From NCBI RefSeq assembly GCF_000379665.1, contig NZ_KB903359.1:33997-97996 (forward strand): DNA of 64,000 nucleotides, written 5' to 3'. The position numbers and the translations under genes are program-made. The stretch is from Butyricimonas synergistica DSM 23225. Lineage in GTDB: Bacteria; Bacteroidota; Bacteroidia; Bacteroidales; Marinifilaceae. The notes under the pieces are model-generated. The model was not told the DNA's origin. It searched no databases and was given only the letters and a program-made list of their open reading frames with translations. The number at the start of each line of letters is the position of its first letter. Positions within the stretch are counted from its first letter, which is position 1. Shown here one piece after another: positions 1-8,267 of the stretch.

Positions 1-529
1 ATAATGAATTTGTCTGCAAACGTTTGTGCTCCAATTGCTTGAAATCCTTTGAAAAGGAGGTTCCCTCCAATTTTTGCCGATTAACCATCAAAATAGAATC
101 GGATGTATTGACGTATGCCTGTATTCCTCCAGTAGCGACCTGAACCCCTCCCCGACTGTAAAAATTTATCTGGTTCAAGAACTCCGTTTCTTTCGCTAAC
201 GACCCGCTATACCTGATTTCCTTCTCCCCCGGTTTCATGCTATAAGAGAGTTTCAAATCCTTGCCGGGTTCCAAATAAACCAATTTCGACTCAAATTTCC
301 GCGCATTCACGGTAGCGTAAACCGGAGATTGGATATCCAACTCGATACTTCCCTGACCGGTCACGGAATCTATCGCCACCGGCCGATCCGCCACACCGAT
401 TTTCACGCGAGGCGCCGTACCGTTATAATCCCGAATGTCAAAAGACAACGTGGCAGTTTGCTTTCCCTTGCACCCGTAGAGTGCAAGAGAGAAGCAAAAA
501 ATCCATAATATGTATTTCAATGGTTTCAT
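1..529 (-). CDS. TlpA/thioredoxin-family lipoprotein, N-terminal part (partial)
   Basis: The gene runs off the left edge, so only about 176 residues are visible. The ATG ending at 529 opens a lipoprotein signal peptide with a Leu-Tyr-Gly-Cys lipobox (Cys20). A beta-rich segment and a Lys/Gln-rich helical segment follow, resembling the DUF4369-like N-terminal half of Bacteroidota TlpA-type thiol oxidoreductases. The thioredoxin CxxC would lie beyond the window, so the family call is inference. It starts 10 bp after the stop of the inactive metalloprotease paralogue and is probably the last visible gene of the SusCD operon. Proteins of this type often accompany such metalloprotease loci. Confidence 0.55.
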   Translation of the reverse strand, partial: MKPLKYILWIFCFSLALYGCKGKQTATLSFDIRDYNGTAPRVKIGVADRPVAIDSVTGQGSIELDIQSPVYATVNARKFESKLVYLEPGKDLKLSYSMKPGEKEIRYSGSLAKETEFLNQINFYSRGGVQVATGGIQAYVNTSDSILMVNRQKLEGTSFSKDFKQLEHKRLQTNSL

Positions 530-539
530 TTTCATTATC

Positions 540-2942
540 CTATTTCTTTACCGCGTTTTTAGCAGCATTTTCAACCGTATTCCATTTCACTTTCATGATC
601 ACGCCCATCTCTTTGTAGTATTGACGGCTTCTCAAATCCGAGTGCGTGCGTCCCAACTCCTCGAACTTTTTGGTCATGAACGCCGCACGGTCCTGCAAAT
701 AGAAGCAAAGCTGGTCCACCCTTCCGGTCACGTTCAATTTCAAACAGGCCGTCAAGAACTCTTTCACGAAATTGTGTTGCAAACGGGCACGATACAAGTC
801 TACAGGTTTTGACGCGCTGTAATTCAAGAATACCCCGTTATCAATCAACGCGAACAAGTCATCCAGCGTGTACGCCCGATCGCCCGCTTTTTCCTGAGCC
901 TCCATCAGACGCATCAGACGGGTGTATTCCAACATATTCTTGGCTACAGGCATGATCAACAGGTTCATCCCCATGGCAACATTCGCCCCATGCACGCTCT
1001 CCACGTCCGGCGTATCCAACCAAGCCGGCATGCCCGAGAAAATATACTTGTTCACAAACTGCTCCATCTCTTTCTTTTGGCTCTTGGGCAGATAGTGCAC
1101 ACGCTCGTCGTTAAACCCGGCAAGCACCGGTTCGTACCAACTGTTTTCAAGATAATCCAACGCCACTTTCACGTATTCCCCGTAGCACGCTCTAAATACA
1201 CCGACCAATTCCGTGTAACGCATCCAATCATCTTTCTTGTCCAATTGATCGGCAATCTCTTCAATACGGGAAGAAAGGCGTTTCAAGTTTTCAAGCCCTA
1301 ACAGGGCCGTCTGCAATTTATTTTGTCCCAAGTCGTTCGGGTTCACCCGATAACCGAAACTCTTTGCCGGAGCGTAATACAATGCCGGATTATTCTTTGC
1401 CTTTGCCGCGATAGCCTTCAAAGCCGAGTGCTCGGCGGTAGCGTCCATCCCGGGAAACTGGCGGTATCCCCACTCGATAGCCCAACGGTCGTAATCCGAA
1501 GCCTTGGAGAAGAGTTCCCGCAAGGTCATCCCGTCACCGGGTTGCGCGGCGAAATTGAAAATACATCCATCCGTCACGGATGCTGAAATCCCATGCTCGC
1601 GCACCCAGGCAGCATCCCGCAACTGTTGTGTCGTGTAAGCCATGCTTCCGGCAAAATTGGGAAGCAATCCCAATACCTGTCCCAGCGTGTTGGACGTGCG
1701 ATAACGGAAATATTCGGTAAACACCACGGGCAACGAATCGGTAAATACTTTCGGTTCGTATCCGCCCAATTGCATGGTGTAGTTATCCATATTGTCATTC
1801 CAATTCTGGCAAGATAAACCGACACACGCACTCAAGATCTCTCCGGTTCTCGCGTCGCTGACGATCGTCTGTTGCGGGGCACCCAATACATACGAGTAAA
1901 CAATCTGGTGGTAAGCGATTCTCACCTCCGGCTCCCCGTCCTGTACCTGCAACACGTTCTTGAATCCGGCTGCCTCAAAGCAACGATTCCACTCCTCGAC
2001 TCCCCGGAGCACTTGGCTACGCAAAGCCGGACTGAACGTCTTGTCGAAATAGACCCGAATCGGAAGCACCGGTTCCACCAGCTCTCCCCGTTTGTATTTC
2101 TCCATATCCTCGGGGGTCACTTGCAAATTCCAACGTTTCACGATCGTTTCTTTCTTCACGCCATTCGGATTTTTGTCGTAATCATTATAAGAGATCACGT
2201 CATACCCGATCCGGGGATCCGCATGACGCTCGGCAATCGTGCGGTCCGGCAACTGCTGCAAGCTCCATTCCACCCATGCCGCATTATGCGTATCCCTTCC
2301 GGGCATCCCGAATATCCCGGGCGTAAAGGTAGACTGGGCACGCAATGACATAAACTTCACCCCGTCATTGATCACCAACACCGTATCCAGGAAAGAACGG
2401 TCCGCGGCAGGTGTATTTATGACCGACTGGTTCGGGAATGAAAACAATTTCCCGGAAGCGTTCACGTCCGACGTGATGTCGATGATATATCCTTGTTTGT
2501 CTTTCCCGTAAGCAACGATAGGGTAAGAGAACAACACCGGCTTCAACGAAGCGGCAGCCACGGCTCCCGCCATGTCCCCGCTGGCACGGTCGGAACAAAT
2601 CTGCTGTTTCACTTCCAGCTGGTCCCCTTTCGGACCCACGTTGAACACCAGCACGCTGGTGATGGAAGAAACCACGCCCGCGTTCTGCCCTTTCGTCAAG
2701 GCACCACTCACCAACAAATCTTTACCGATAGAAGCCGCCGGTATTTCCACGTAACATTTTTGGGCATCCCGGTACACGGGAAAAGTTCCCTCCAGCTTCT
2801 TTATATCTTTCTTGAAAAACGCCTCGTAGCTCTTCGGGGCCTTTTTCATCGCTCCCGGCTTTTTCTCTTGTGCCACAGAGAAAAACGGCATGCAAACCGC
2901 CAGAAGTACGATTATATAACTACATCTCTTCATGATTTTCAT
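540..2942 (-). CDS. Metalloprotease paralogue (DUF5118/DUF5117/DUF4953 type) with destroyed active site
   Basis: An 800-residue secreted protein with signal peptide (cleavage near Ala24). It aligns along its whole length with the zinc metalloprotease encoded 18 bp upstream, for example in the shared EDMEK-(Y/F)-KRGELVEP and NFAAQP/NYAAQP blocks. The metzincin motif is gone. Where the neighbour has HExxHxxGxxH, this protein has Asn418, Thr419, Gln422 and Pro428 (positions 1659-1691). The Met-turn S-I-M-D is also changed, to S-V-T-D. The rest of the fold and the reading frame are intact, so this looks like a maintained pseudoenzyme, not a decaying gene. It may bind peptides or regulate its active partner; that is inference. 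An alternative start is the Met at residue 4. Confidence 0.88.
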   Translation of the reverse strand: MKIMKRCSYIIVLLAVCMPFFSVAQEKKPGAMKKAPKSYEAFFKKDIKKLEGTFPVYRDAQKCYVEIPAASIGKDLLVSGALTKGQNAGVVSSITSVLVFNVGPKGDQLEVKQQICSDRASGDMAGAVAAASLKPVLFSYPIVAYGKDKQGYIIDITSDVNASGKLFSFPNQSVINTPAADRSFLDTVLVINDGVKFMSLRAQSTFTPGIFGMPGRDTHNAAWVEWSLQQLPDRTIAERHADPRIGYDVISYNDYDKNPNGVKKETIVKRWNLQVTPEDMEKYKRGELVEPVLPIRVYFDKTFSPALRSQVLRGVEEWNRCFEAAGFKNVLQVQDGEPEVRIAYHQIVYSYVLGAPQQTIVSDARTGEILSACVGLSCQNWNDNMDNYTMQLGGYEPKVFTDSLPVVFTEYFRYRTSNTLGQVLGLLPNFAGSMAYTTQQLRDAAWVREHGISASVTDGCIFNFAAQPGDGMTLRELFSKASDYDRWAIEWGYRQFPGMDATAEHSALKAIAAKAKNNPALYYAPAKSFGYRVNPNDLGQNKLQTALLGLENLKRLSSRIEEIADQLDKKDDWMRYTELVGVFRACYGEYVKVALDYLENSWYEPVLAGFNDERVHYLPKSQKKEMEQFVNKYIFSGMPAWLDTPDVESVHGANVAMGMNLLIMPVAKNMLEYTRLMRLMEAQEKAGDRAYTLDDLFALIDNGVFLNYSASKPVDLYRARLQHNFVKEFLTACLKLNVTGRVDQLCFYLQDRAAFMTKKFEELGRTHSDLRSRQYYKEMGVIMKVKWNTVENAAKNAVKK

Positions 2943-2960
2943 TTCTTAACTTTCACGATA

Positions 2961-5477
2961 TTACTTACTCACTTTAGCGTAATTCTCACCACTTAAAACC
3001 TCTTCGATTTTACGGGCCACACCCAACAAGTGAGTTTTGGTCAACGGGTCGGTCACAGCAGCTGCCTTTCTCTTGGCACGAGCGGCAATTTTCTCCAACT
3101 GAGAAGCATACATCACTCCCATTTCCGGCACCACGTCCATCGGGCCGTCCTCCACGATCACCGAAGCCACGAATAAATACGCGTTTTGCACCATCCGCTC
3201 GTGAGCCGACAATTTCGTCTTGTTGTCCATGCAACTCCAAACCCCGTCGTACAAATCATCCATGAAATTCTGGATCGTGTAAGCTTTCTTGCCGTTATAC
3301 TCCTCGTCTTTCAGCATATTTGTCATCTCGGTCATCACCTTCGGCATCAACTTGCTGGTCACCCGTCCGATATAGGCATCCATATTGCTGCTTACAAGTT
3401 GGGAAGTACGACAGTTGTACAACCAAGGCAACTCCTGGAAGAAATACTTCTTCAGGAACATCATCGCCTGATGCTGTTTCTCCTTCTCCACGGGAACAAA
3501 CTTGGGCATCCCCTCCGAACGCAATGCCGCGTTCGTGTAGCGTCCCCCCACGTATTTCATCGCGTGCATCACGTAACGCATATACTGGCTCAACACGGCA
3601 TTGTACAAACTCTTCATCAACGTGTAGTTCTCGTCGTCCACGCCGGCAGTCCAGGCCTCCAGGTTCTCCATGATCACCTTCAGGTTTTTCATTCCCAACT
3701 CGTTGGCAGCAAGCGCATCAGCACTCAAATCCTCCGATTGGAAACGCGGATCCCATTTGTCGGTTTCCGTACCGAAGAACACTCTCGGGTTGGCTTTCCG
3801 TTGCGCGGTCACCCACTCTCTCAAATATTTCGTCTCTTCCTCGATGCTTTTCGTATCACCGAAGTAACGGTACCCCCAGTCGATAGCGAAGTTGTCGTAC
3901 TCCCCGATACGCGGGATCATGTAATCCAAATCCAGGTTATCTTCCGGTTGGGCGGCATAATTGAAACGAGCGTAATCCATGATGGACGGGCAATGTCCGT
4001 GTTTCTTCACGAACTCGCGGTCGCGGATTTCAGACAACGAGCATGTCCAGCTACTGGCAAAGTTGTGGCGCAATCCCAAGGTGTGTCCCACCTCGTGGGC
4101 TACGATGTATTTAATCAACTCCCCGGTCAATTTCTGGTCATACGGGAATTTACGGGCAATCGGGTTAATCACGGCTGTCTGGGCGAAATACCAGGATTGC
4201 ACCAGACTCAACACGTTGTGGAACAATCCCACGTGTGAACAAATGATCTCGCCGGAACGGGGGTCTGCCACGTGAGGCCCGTAAGCATTCGGCATCGGCG
4301 AAGCCTTATAGGAAATCACGGAATAACGGGCATCCTCGATCGAGAATTCCGGGTCTTCTTCTGGGGTAGGCACCAATTTGGCCTGAATGGCATGCTTGAA
4401 TCCCACCTGCTCGAAAGAGGGTTGCCAACTCTCGACAGCGGCTATCACGTAAGGTTGCAAGTATTCCGGGGTATTCCGGTCCACGTAGAACACGATCGGT
4501 TTCGCCGGTTCCACCAACTCGCCTCTCTTGAATTTTTCCATATCTTCCGGTTTCGGCTCCAAGCGCCAACGGCTCACGACATTCACTTTCTCCGGTTGCG
4601 TGGAATTATCCTTGTACTCGGTTCTGCCATACGCGAAGTATCCCACCCGGTCATCATAATAACGGGGACGCATCGGTTTTTCCGGCAACAAGTACCAGGA
4701 AGCGGCAACCTCCCAAGTCGTGGGATTCAATTTGGCCTTGGGATTGTTCTTGGGTGCTTTCCCTTGCGCGTAACTCCGCACGGAACGGAAGATCACGTTG
4801 TTCTTGAATGAACTGATGGTCGTGGGATAAGACTTATCAGCCTGGTAAGCTCCTAAATTCAACATCTCAGTCACCCCTTTCAACGAGAAATAGGCGTGAT
4901 CCGATTTATACATATCCGTGATGTCCACCAGCACGGAGTGATCCGTCTTTGCCTTCACGTCGAAACCCGCCACCAGCGGCATCATGCTGGACGCCTCCAC
5001 GGCTCCCCGCATATCCGACTTTTCGTCCGGCATGCCTGTCGTGAAAATCGGCTCTTCCAAGAATAATTTATTTTTCGGCCCCTTGTCGAAACGAATAACC
5101 TTATTAAATAGGGCATCCCCCCCGAATCCGAACATATCGTTGCTTCCTCTTGCCACTTGGGCGGAACCTTTCACCAAAGAAACGAACACCAATATATCTC
5201 TTCCCAGCAGTTCATCCGGCACCTCCATGAAATAACGGTCATCTTGCTCGTAAATATTAAACATCCCCATGTGCTTCACGGCAGAAGGCTTGATAAAGCT
5301 CTCCACCGCGGGAATCCCTTTGGGAGCTATCTTCGAACTATCAACGACAACAGCAGGTTGTTGGCCTTTCTTCTTGTCATTCTTTTTCTTCCGGTCGGCA
5401 GCTTCTGCATACTGTCCCACCACAAGGAAACAAAGCAATAATGTTAAAAATTTCATGCTAAAATTAACTCTTTTCAT
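2961..5477 (-). CDS. Secreted zinc-dependent metalloprotease (DUF5117/DUF4953, metzincin-like)
   Basis: A large exported protease of the SusCD-associated Bacteroidota family with DUF5118, DUF5117 and DUF4953 regions in order. The zinc-binding motif H-E-V-G-H-T-L-G-L-R-H is complete at 4065-4097, and a Met-turn-like S-I-M-D-Y follows about 40 residues later. The chosen start gives MKRVNFSMKF and a clean signal peptide ending A-E-A. An upstream in-frame ATG at 5498 and a downstream one at 5456 are alternatives. A Lys-rich linker follows the signal peptide. It probably degrades proteins or peptides at the cell surface or in the periplasm to feed the SusC/SusD pair. Exact substrate unknown. Confidence 0.9.
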   Translation of the reverse strand: MKRVNFSMKFLTLLLCFLVVGQYAEAADRKKKNDKKKGQQPAVVVDSSKIAPKGIPAVESFIKPSAVKHMGMFNIYEQDDRYFMEVPDELLGRDILVFVSLVKGSAQVARGSNDMFGFGGDALFNKVIRFDKGPKNKLFLEEPIFTTGMPDEKSDMRGAVEASSMMPLVAGFDVKAKTDHSVLVDITDMYKSDHAYFSLKGVTEMLNLGAYQADKSYPTTISSFKNNVIFRSVRSYAQGKAPKNNPKAKLNPTTWEVAASWYLLPEKPMRPRYYDDRVGYFAYGRTEYKDNSTQPEKVNVVSRWRLEPKPEDMEKFKRGELVEPAKPIVFYVDRNTPEYLQPYVIAAVESWQPSFEQVGFKHAIQAKLVPTPEEDPEFSIEDARYSVISYKASPMPNAYGPHVADPRSGEIICSHVGLFHNVLSLVQSWYFAQTAVINPIARKFPYDQKLTGELIKYIVAHEVGHTLGLRHNFASSWTCSLSEIRDREFVKKHGHCPSIMDYARFNYAAQPEDNLDLDYMIPRIGEYDNFAIDWGYRYFGDTKSIEEETKYLREWVTAQRKANPRVFFGTETDKWDPRFQSEDLSADALAANELGMKNLKVIMENLEAWTAGVDDENYTLMKSLYNAVLSQYMRYVMHAMKYVGGRYTNAALRSEGMPKFVPVEKEKQHQAMMFLKKYFFQELPWLYNCRTSQLVSSNMDAYIGRVTSKLMPKVMTEMTNMLKDEEYNGKKAYTIQNFMDDLYDGVWSCMDNKTKLSAHERMVQNAYLFVASVIVEDGPMDVVPEMGVMYASQLEKIAARAKRKAAAVTDPLTKTHLLGVARKIEEVLSGENYAKVSK

Positions 5478-5510
5478 ACACTGATTTATAATAAACATCT
5501 GTAATATCTT

Positions 5511-5570
5511 GGCGTGAAGAGGGAATGCCCAGTGGGTATCCGCTACCCACAGGCATCGCCTGCTTCACTA
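5511..5570 (-). promoter_or_regulatory. Long structured intergenic hairpin between operon genes
   Basis: The 83-bp gap between the lipoprotein gene and the metalloprotease gene holds nested inverted repeats. GTGGGTA/TACCCAC pair at 5532-5538 and 5544-5550, ATGCC/GGCAT at 5525-5529 and 5552-5556, and GTGAAG/CTTCAC at 5515-5520 and 5563-5568. There is no T-run on the minus strand, so it is not a standard terminator. It may be an mRNA processing or stabilising element that sets protease levels relative to SusCD (inference). Confidence 0.5.
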
Positions 5571-5581
5571 TAATTTACTGA

Positions 5582-6649
5582 TTACTTGAAGATAAAACCG
5601 TATTCTTGCAATTTTGCCTTTATGGCTTTATATTTTGCGATGACCACGGGGAAATCCACGTAACGGTCTTTACTTGGATTTACTTCTTCAGGAGTATAAT
5701 TCGGCCACATACCACCTCTCTCGTCATATCCCCAAATTTTTATATTCGTTGCATAACGCTCCATAAACTCCTCTTCGGTAAAGGCCAAAACCGCTTGACA
5801 ATATAACTGCAAATCCTGCTCTTTGGTAGGCACATACCACATTTCCGGGTGATAAGGATCGTGTGGTAGTGAGAGTTGTGAACTGCTAACCTTAGAAGCC
5901 GGACTAAAGGGACCGATCATGCCCAAAGATCCCAAATGCCGAACTTCTACATTTGATCCGCAAGCTTGAGAAACCATATATTTGTATCTACTATCTTGCG
6001 AATAGATTCTCTCACTAGACGGATTCACAGCGTATGACAGAGCGTAAAAATTCTCATCCAACCATTCCGCCTCATCCAATGCCAACTTGCTAGTAATGGC
6101 AGAAGATAAAAATGCCCCTTTCATCAGACTTTTGGCAGCATCATCCATTTCATGGAAATGATGTACTTGTGCCAACACCGTTGTGTTCAATCCTTTGTAA
6201 ACGGTAGTATCTCCGGATGGAGTAATCAATGAATCCACCAGTAAGATACTGGGCAAATAAGTGCCCTCCGGAATTTCCGGAATGATCTCATCGCGCACGA
6301 ATTCCAAAACTTCTCTCACGTTCTTTCTTTCCGAGGAAACCAAAGAATAGCATGCGGTATTCCGAGCCGGGGTTTGGCTACCCGGGGAATAGAACACCTG
6401 CAACACTTCGTGGTAGGTGTACTCCCCGATTCCTGGGGAATAACGCGTTTCCGAACCTATCGTGTCGTTGTAATAAATCGGGAATCCCGTATCCTTGTAT
6501 ATTTTGTAACGTAAATTATCAATGGGATCTTCGGAATCTTCCAAAACGAACCAATTTTTTTCCAATCCGGAAGGAGATAAATTTCCTTCGTCATCCCCAC
6601 AATTCCATAAAAGCAAAGCCAACAGGCATAAAAGAAAACTGTATTTCAT
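5582..6649 (-). CDS. SusCD-associated lipoprotein, possibly degenerate zinc-metallopeptidase-like
   Basis: A 355-residue lipoprotein with lipobox L-W-N-C (Cys17) followed by Asp residues. Segments such as T-G-F-P-I-Y-Y-N-D-T near the N-terminus and the final K-x-K-A-I-K-A-K-L-x-E-Y-G recall the putative zinc-binding metallopeptidase (Mx1-type) lipoproteins common in Bacteroidota SusCD operons. No HExxH is present, so catalytic activity is not supported. It sits 6 bp after the SusD stop and before the two metalloprotease-like genes, so it is probably a surface accessory protein of the uptake system. Recognition of the family is tentative. Confidence 0.6.
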   Translation of the reverse strand: MKYSFLLCLLALLLWNCGDDEGNLSPSGLEKNWFVLEDSEDPIDNLRYKIYKDTGFPIYYNDTIGSETRYSPGIGEYTYHEVLQVFYSPGSQTPARNTACYSLVSSERKNVREVLEFVRDEIIPEIPEGTYLPSILLVDSLITPSGDTTVYKGLNTTVLAQVHHFHEMDDAAKSLMKGAFLSSAITSKLALDEAEWLDENFYALSYAVNPSSERIYSQDSRYKYMVSQACGSNVEVRHLGSLGMIGPFSPASKVSSSQLSLPHDPYHPEMWYVPTKEQDLQLYCQAVLAFTEEEFMERYATNIKIWGYDERGGMWPNYTPEEVNPSKDRYVDFPVVIAKYKAIKAKLQEYGFIFK

Positions 6650-6655
6650 TGTACC

Positions 6656-8257
6656 TTAGTTATTTAATGGTTGTAATGTTCTTTCCGGGCGTACTTCATT
6701 GCTTAAGTTACCCTTGTTAAAATCGATGGCATCATCCGGAATCGGCAACACGTAAGCAGCCTTGTCTTGAGAATAAGGCTTCAACACGTACTCCCCTTCC
6801 GTGGTAATGGTTTTATTCGAGTAGAGAACACTCTTGTGATAAATTTCTTTCTCGAAAGGACGAACCCCGTTCACGGCATAACGGCGGAGGTCAAACCAGC
6901 GATGCCCCTCGAAACACAATTCCAACCGACGTTCATCCCGGATAGCGTCAATCAATTCGTTACCGCTCTTATCCATGGGTTTAAAGTCGGCGGCTTCAAA
7001 ACGGAAAGCTCGTAACTCGTCAATCGTCGTGCGCGCTTCCTCGTCTCGGTGCAGGCAAGCCAAAGCCTCCGCCTTGTTCAGGTACACTTCCGGCAAACGG
7101 ATGGCAAATTTGTCCGATACTTCGTTTGCCCAGTCCGCTGATTTCACGCAGCGGTAAGTACCTTTTGCCTGTGTTCGCTCAGTAAAAAAGGTTTTCAAAC
7201 GGATGTCGTGTTCATCGTATGAATCAAGTAAATCCACCGAACTGGTATACCCGGAACAATATACCCCATACCCCATTCCCGATACACTTCCCTTAAGAGC
7301 ATCAGTATGCAAGAAGTGCATCAGATAAAGACCATGCGTGAAGAGGGTTTCCGTCGATTTCAATTCTACCACTTTATCCCCCTCTTGAAGACCTCGCATA
7401 TCTTCCAATTCATAACCGAGTGCCAAAACACTATCGGCAGCCGCAACGGCAGCCTCGTAATTTTCCATATATAAATGTATCCGACTCAACAGGGTAAAGG
7501 CAGCCGCTTGGTTCGTGCGGTATTTCGTGACTTGGCTGACACCCCGCAGGCACTCGGCGGCACGGGTCAGATCCTCCACCATTTGCCCGTACACTTTCTC
7601 TGCAGTCGCCCGGGAGAAATAGATATCCTCTATATCTTCCGAAGTTTTCAAAGGAATACAAGGATCCGTGGCGGCAGTTGCTTTGCAATAGGGTTGCCCG
7701 TAAATGTTTGCCATCCAGAAATAGAACTGAGCACGCAAGAAGCGGGCTTCTCCTTCCACCCGCAAGGCAGTTGCCTCCTCGTCCTTGTCAATGTCGATTT
7801 GGGTCAACTGGTAGATGATGGAGTTCATCGCAGCTATACGCGACCACATTTTAGTCCAGTTTTTATCCACAAACTCGTTGTTTTCTACATTGCGGAAAGG
7901 ATCCGGTTGCCAACGGTAAATATTATAAGCATTCAAGCGAATATAATTGGAAGTTTCTGCGGGAATCCCATTCACGAATTCCTCCACGTCATCGTCCATC
8001 AGGTGAATGTAAGGGAAGTACCAGGGATCGGTATTGCTTAGATTCGTCCAAAAACCACTTGACTGGTCATCTTTAAAATACGAACTTGTAAGACCTCCTC
8101 TAAAATATCCCTCTCCAATCAACAATTCATCCAAGTTGGTCACATTCTCCACGTAAGCCTGGTTTTGGGAGTATTCCTTCAAAAAATCCCCGCAAGCTGC
8201 CGAGGTAAACAGCAACCCGCAAAGTAGAGCTATTTGATATATATGCTTCAGTTTCAT
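6656..8257 (-). CDS. RagB/SusD family outer-membrane nutrient-binding lipoprotein
   Basis: A 533-residue protein with lipobox S-A-A-C (Cys22) and the typical C-G-D-F-L-K-E-Y opening of SusD proteins. TPR-like helices follow, and the family C-terminal pattern (R-D-E-R-R-L-E-L-C-F-E-G-H-R-W-F-D-L-R-R) lies near residue 440-460. SusD proteins cap the SusC channel and capture ligand. The gene follows susC by 10 bp. Pairing with metalloproteases, not glycosidases, suggests peptide or protein ligands (inference). Confidence 0.95.
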   Translation of the reverse strand: MKLKHIYQIALLCGLLFTSAACGDFLKEYSQNQAYVENVTNLDELLIGEGYFRGGLTSSYFKDDQSSGFWTNLSNTDPWYFPYIHLMDDDVEEFVNGIPAETSNYIRLNAYNIYRWQPDPFRNVENNEFVDKNWTKMWSRIAAMNSIIYQLTQIDIDKDEEATALRVEGEARFLRAQFYFWMANIYGQPYCKATAATDPCIPLKTSEDIEDIYFSRATAEKVYGQMVEDLTRAAECLRGVSQVTKYRTNQAAAFTLLSRIHLYMENYEAAVAAADSVLALGYELEDMRGLQEGDKVVELKSTETLFTHGLYLMHFLHTDALKGSVSGMGYGVYCSGYTSSVDLLDSYDEHDIRLKTFFTERTQAKGTYRCVKSADWANEVSDKFAIRLPEVYLNKAEALACLHRDEEARTTIDELRAFRFEAADFKPMDKSGNELIDAIRDERRLELCFEGHRWFDLRRYAVNGVRPFEKEIYHKSVLYSNKTITTEGEYVLKPYSQDKAAYVLPIPDDAIDFNKGNLSNEVRPERTLQPLNN

Positions 8258-8267
8258 AGATTATTTT

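Noticed and set aside
3186..4238. Long plus-strand frame (350 residues) opposite the active metalloprotease
   Set aside because: It is fully antisense to a well-supported gene, His/Leu/Val-rich without any domain, and reflects codon bias on the other strand. The same holds for the long plus-strand frames at 21118-22620, 23119-24234 and 18921-19841.
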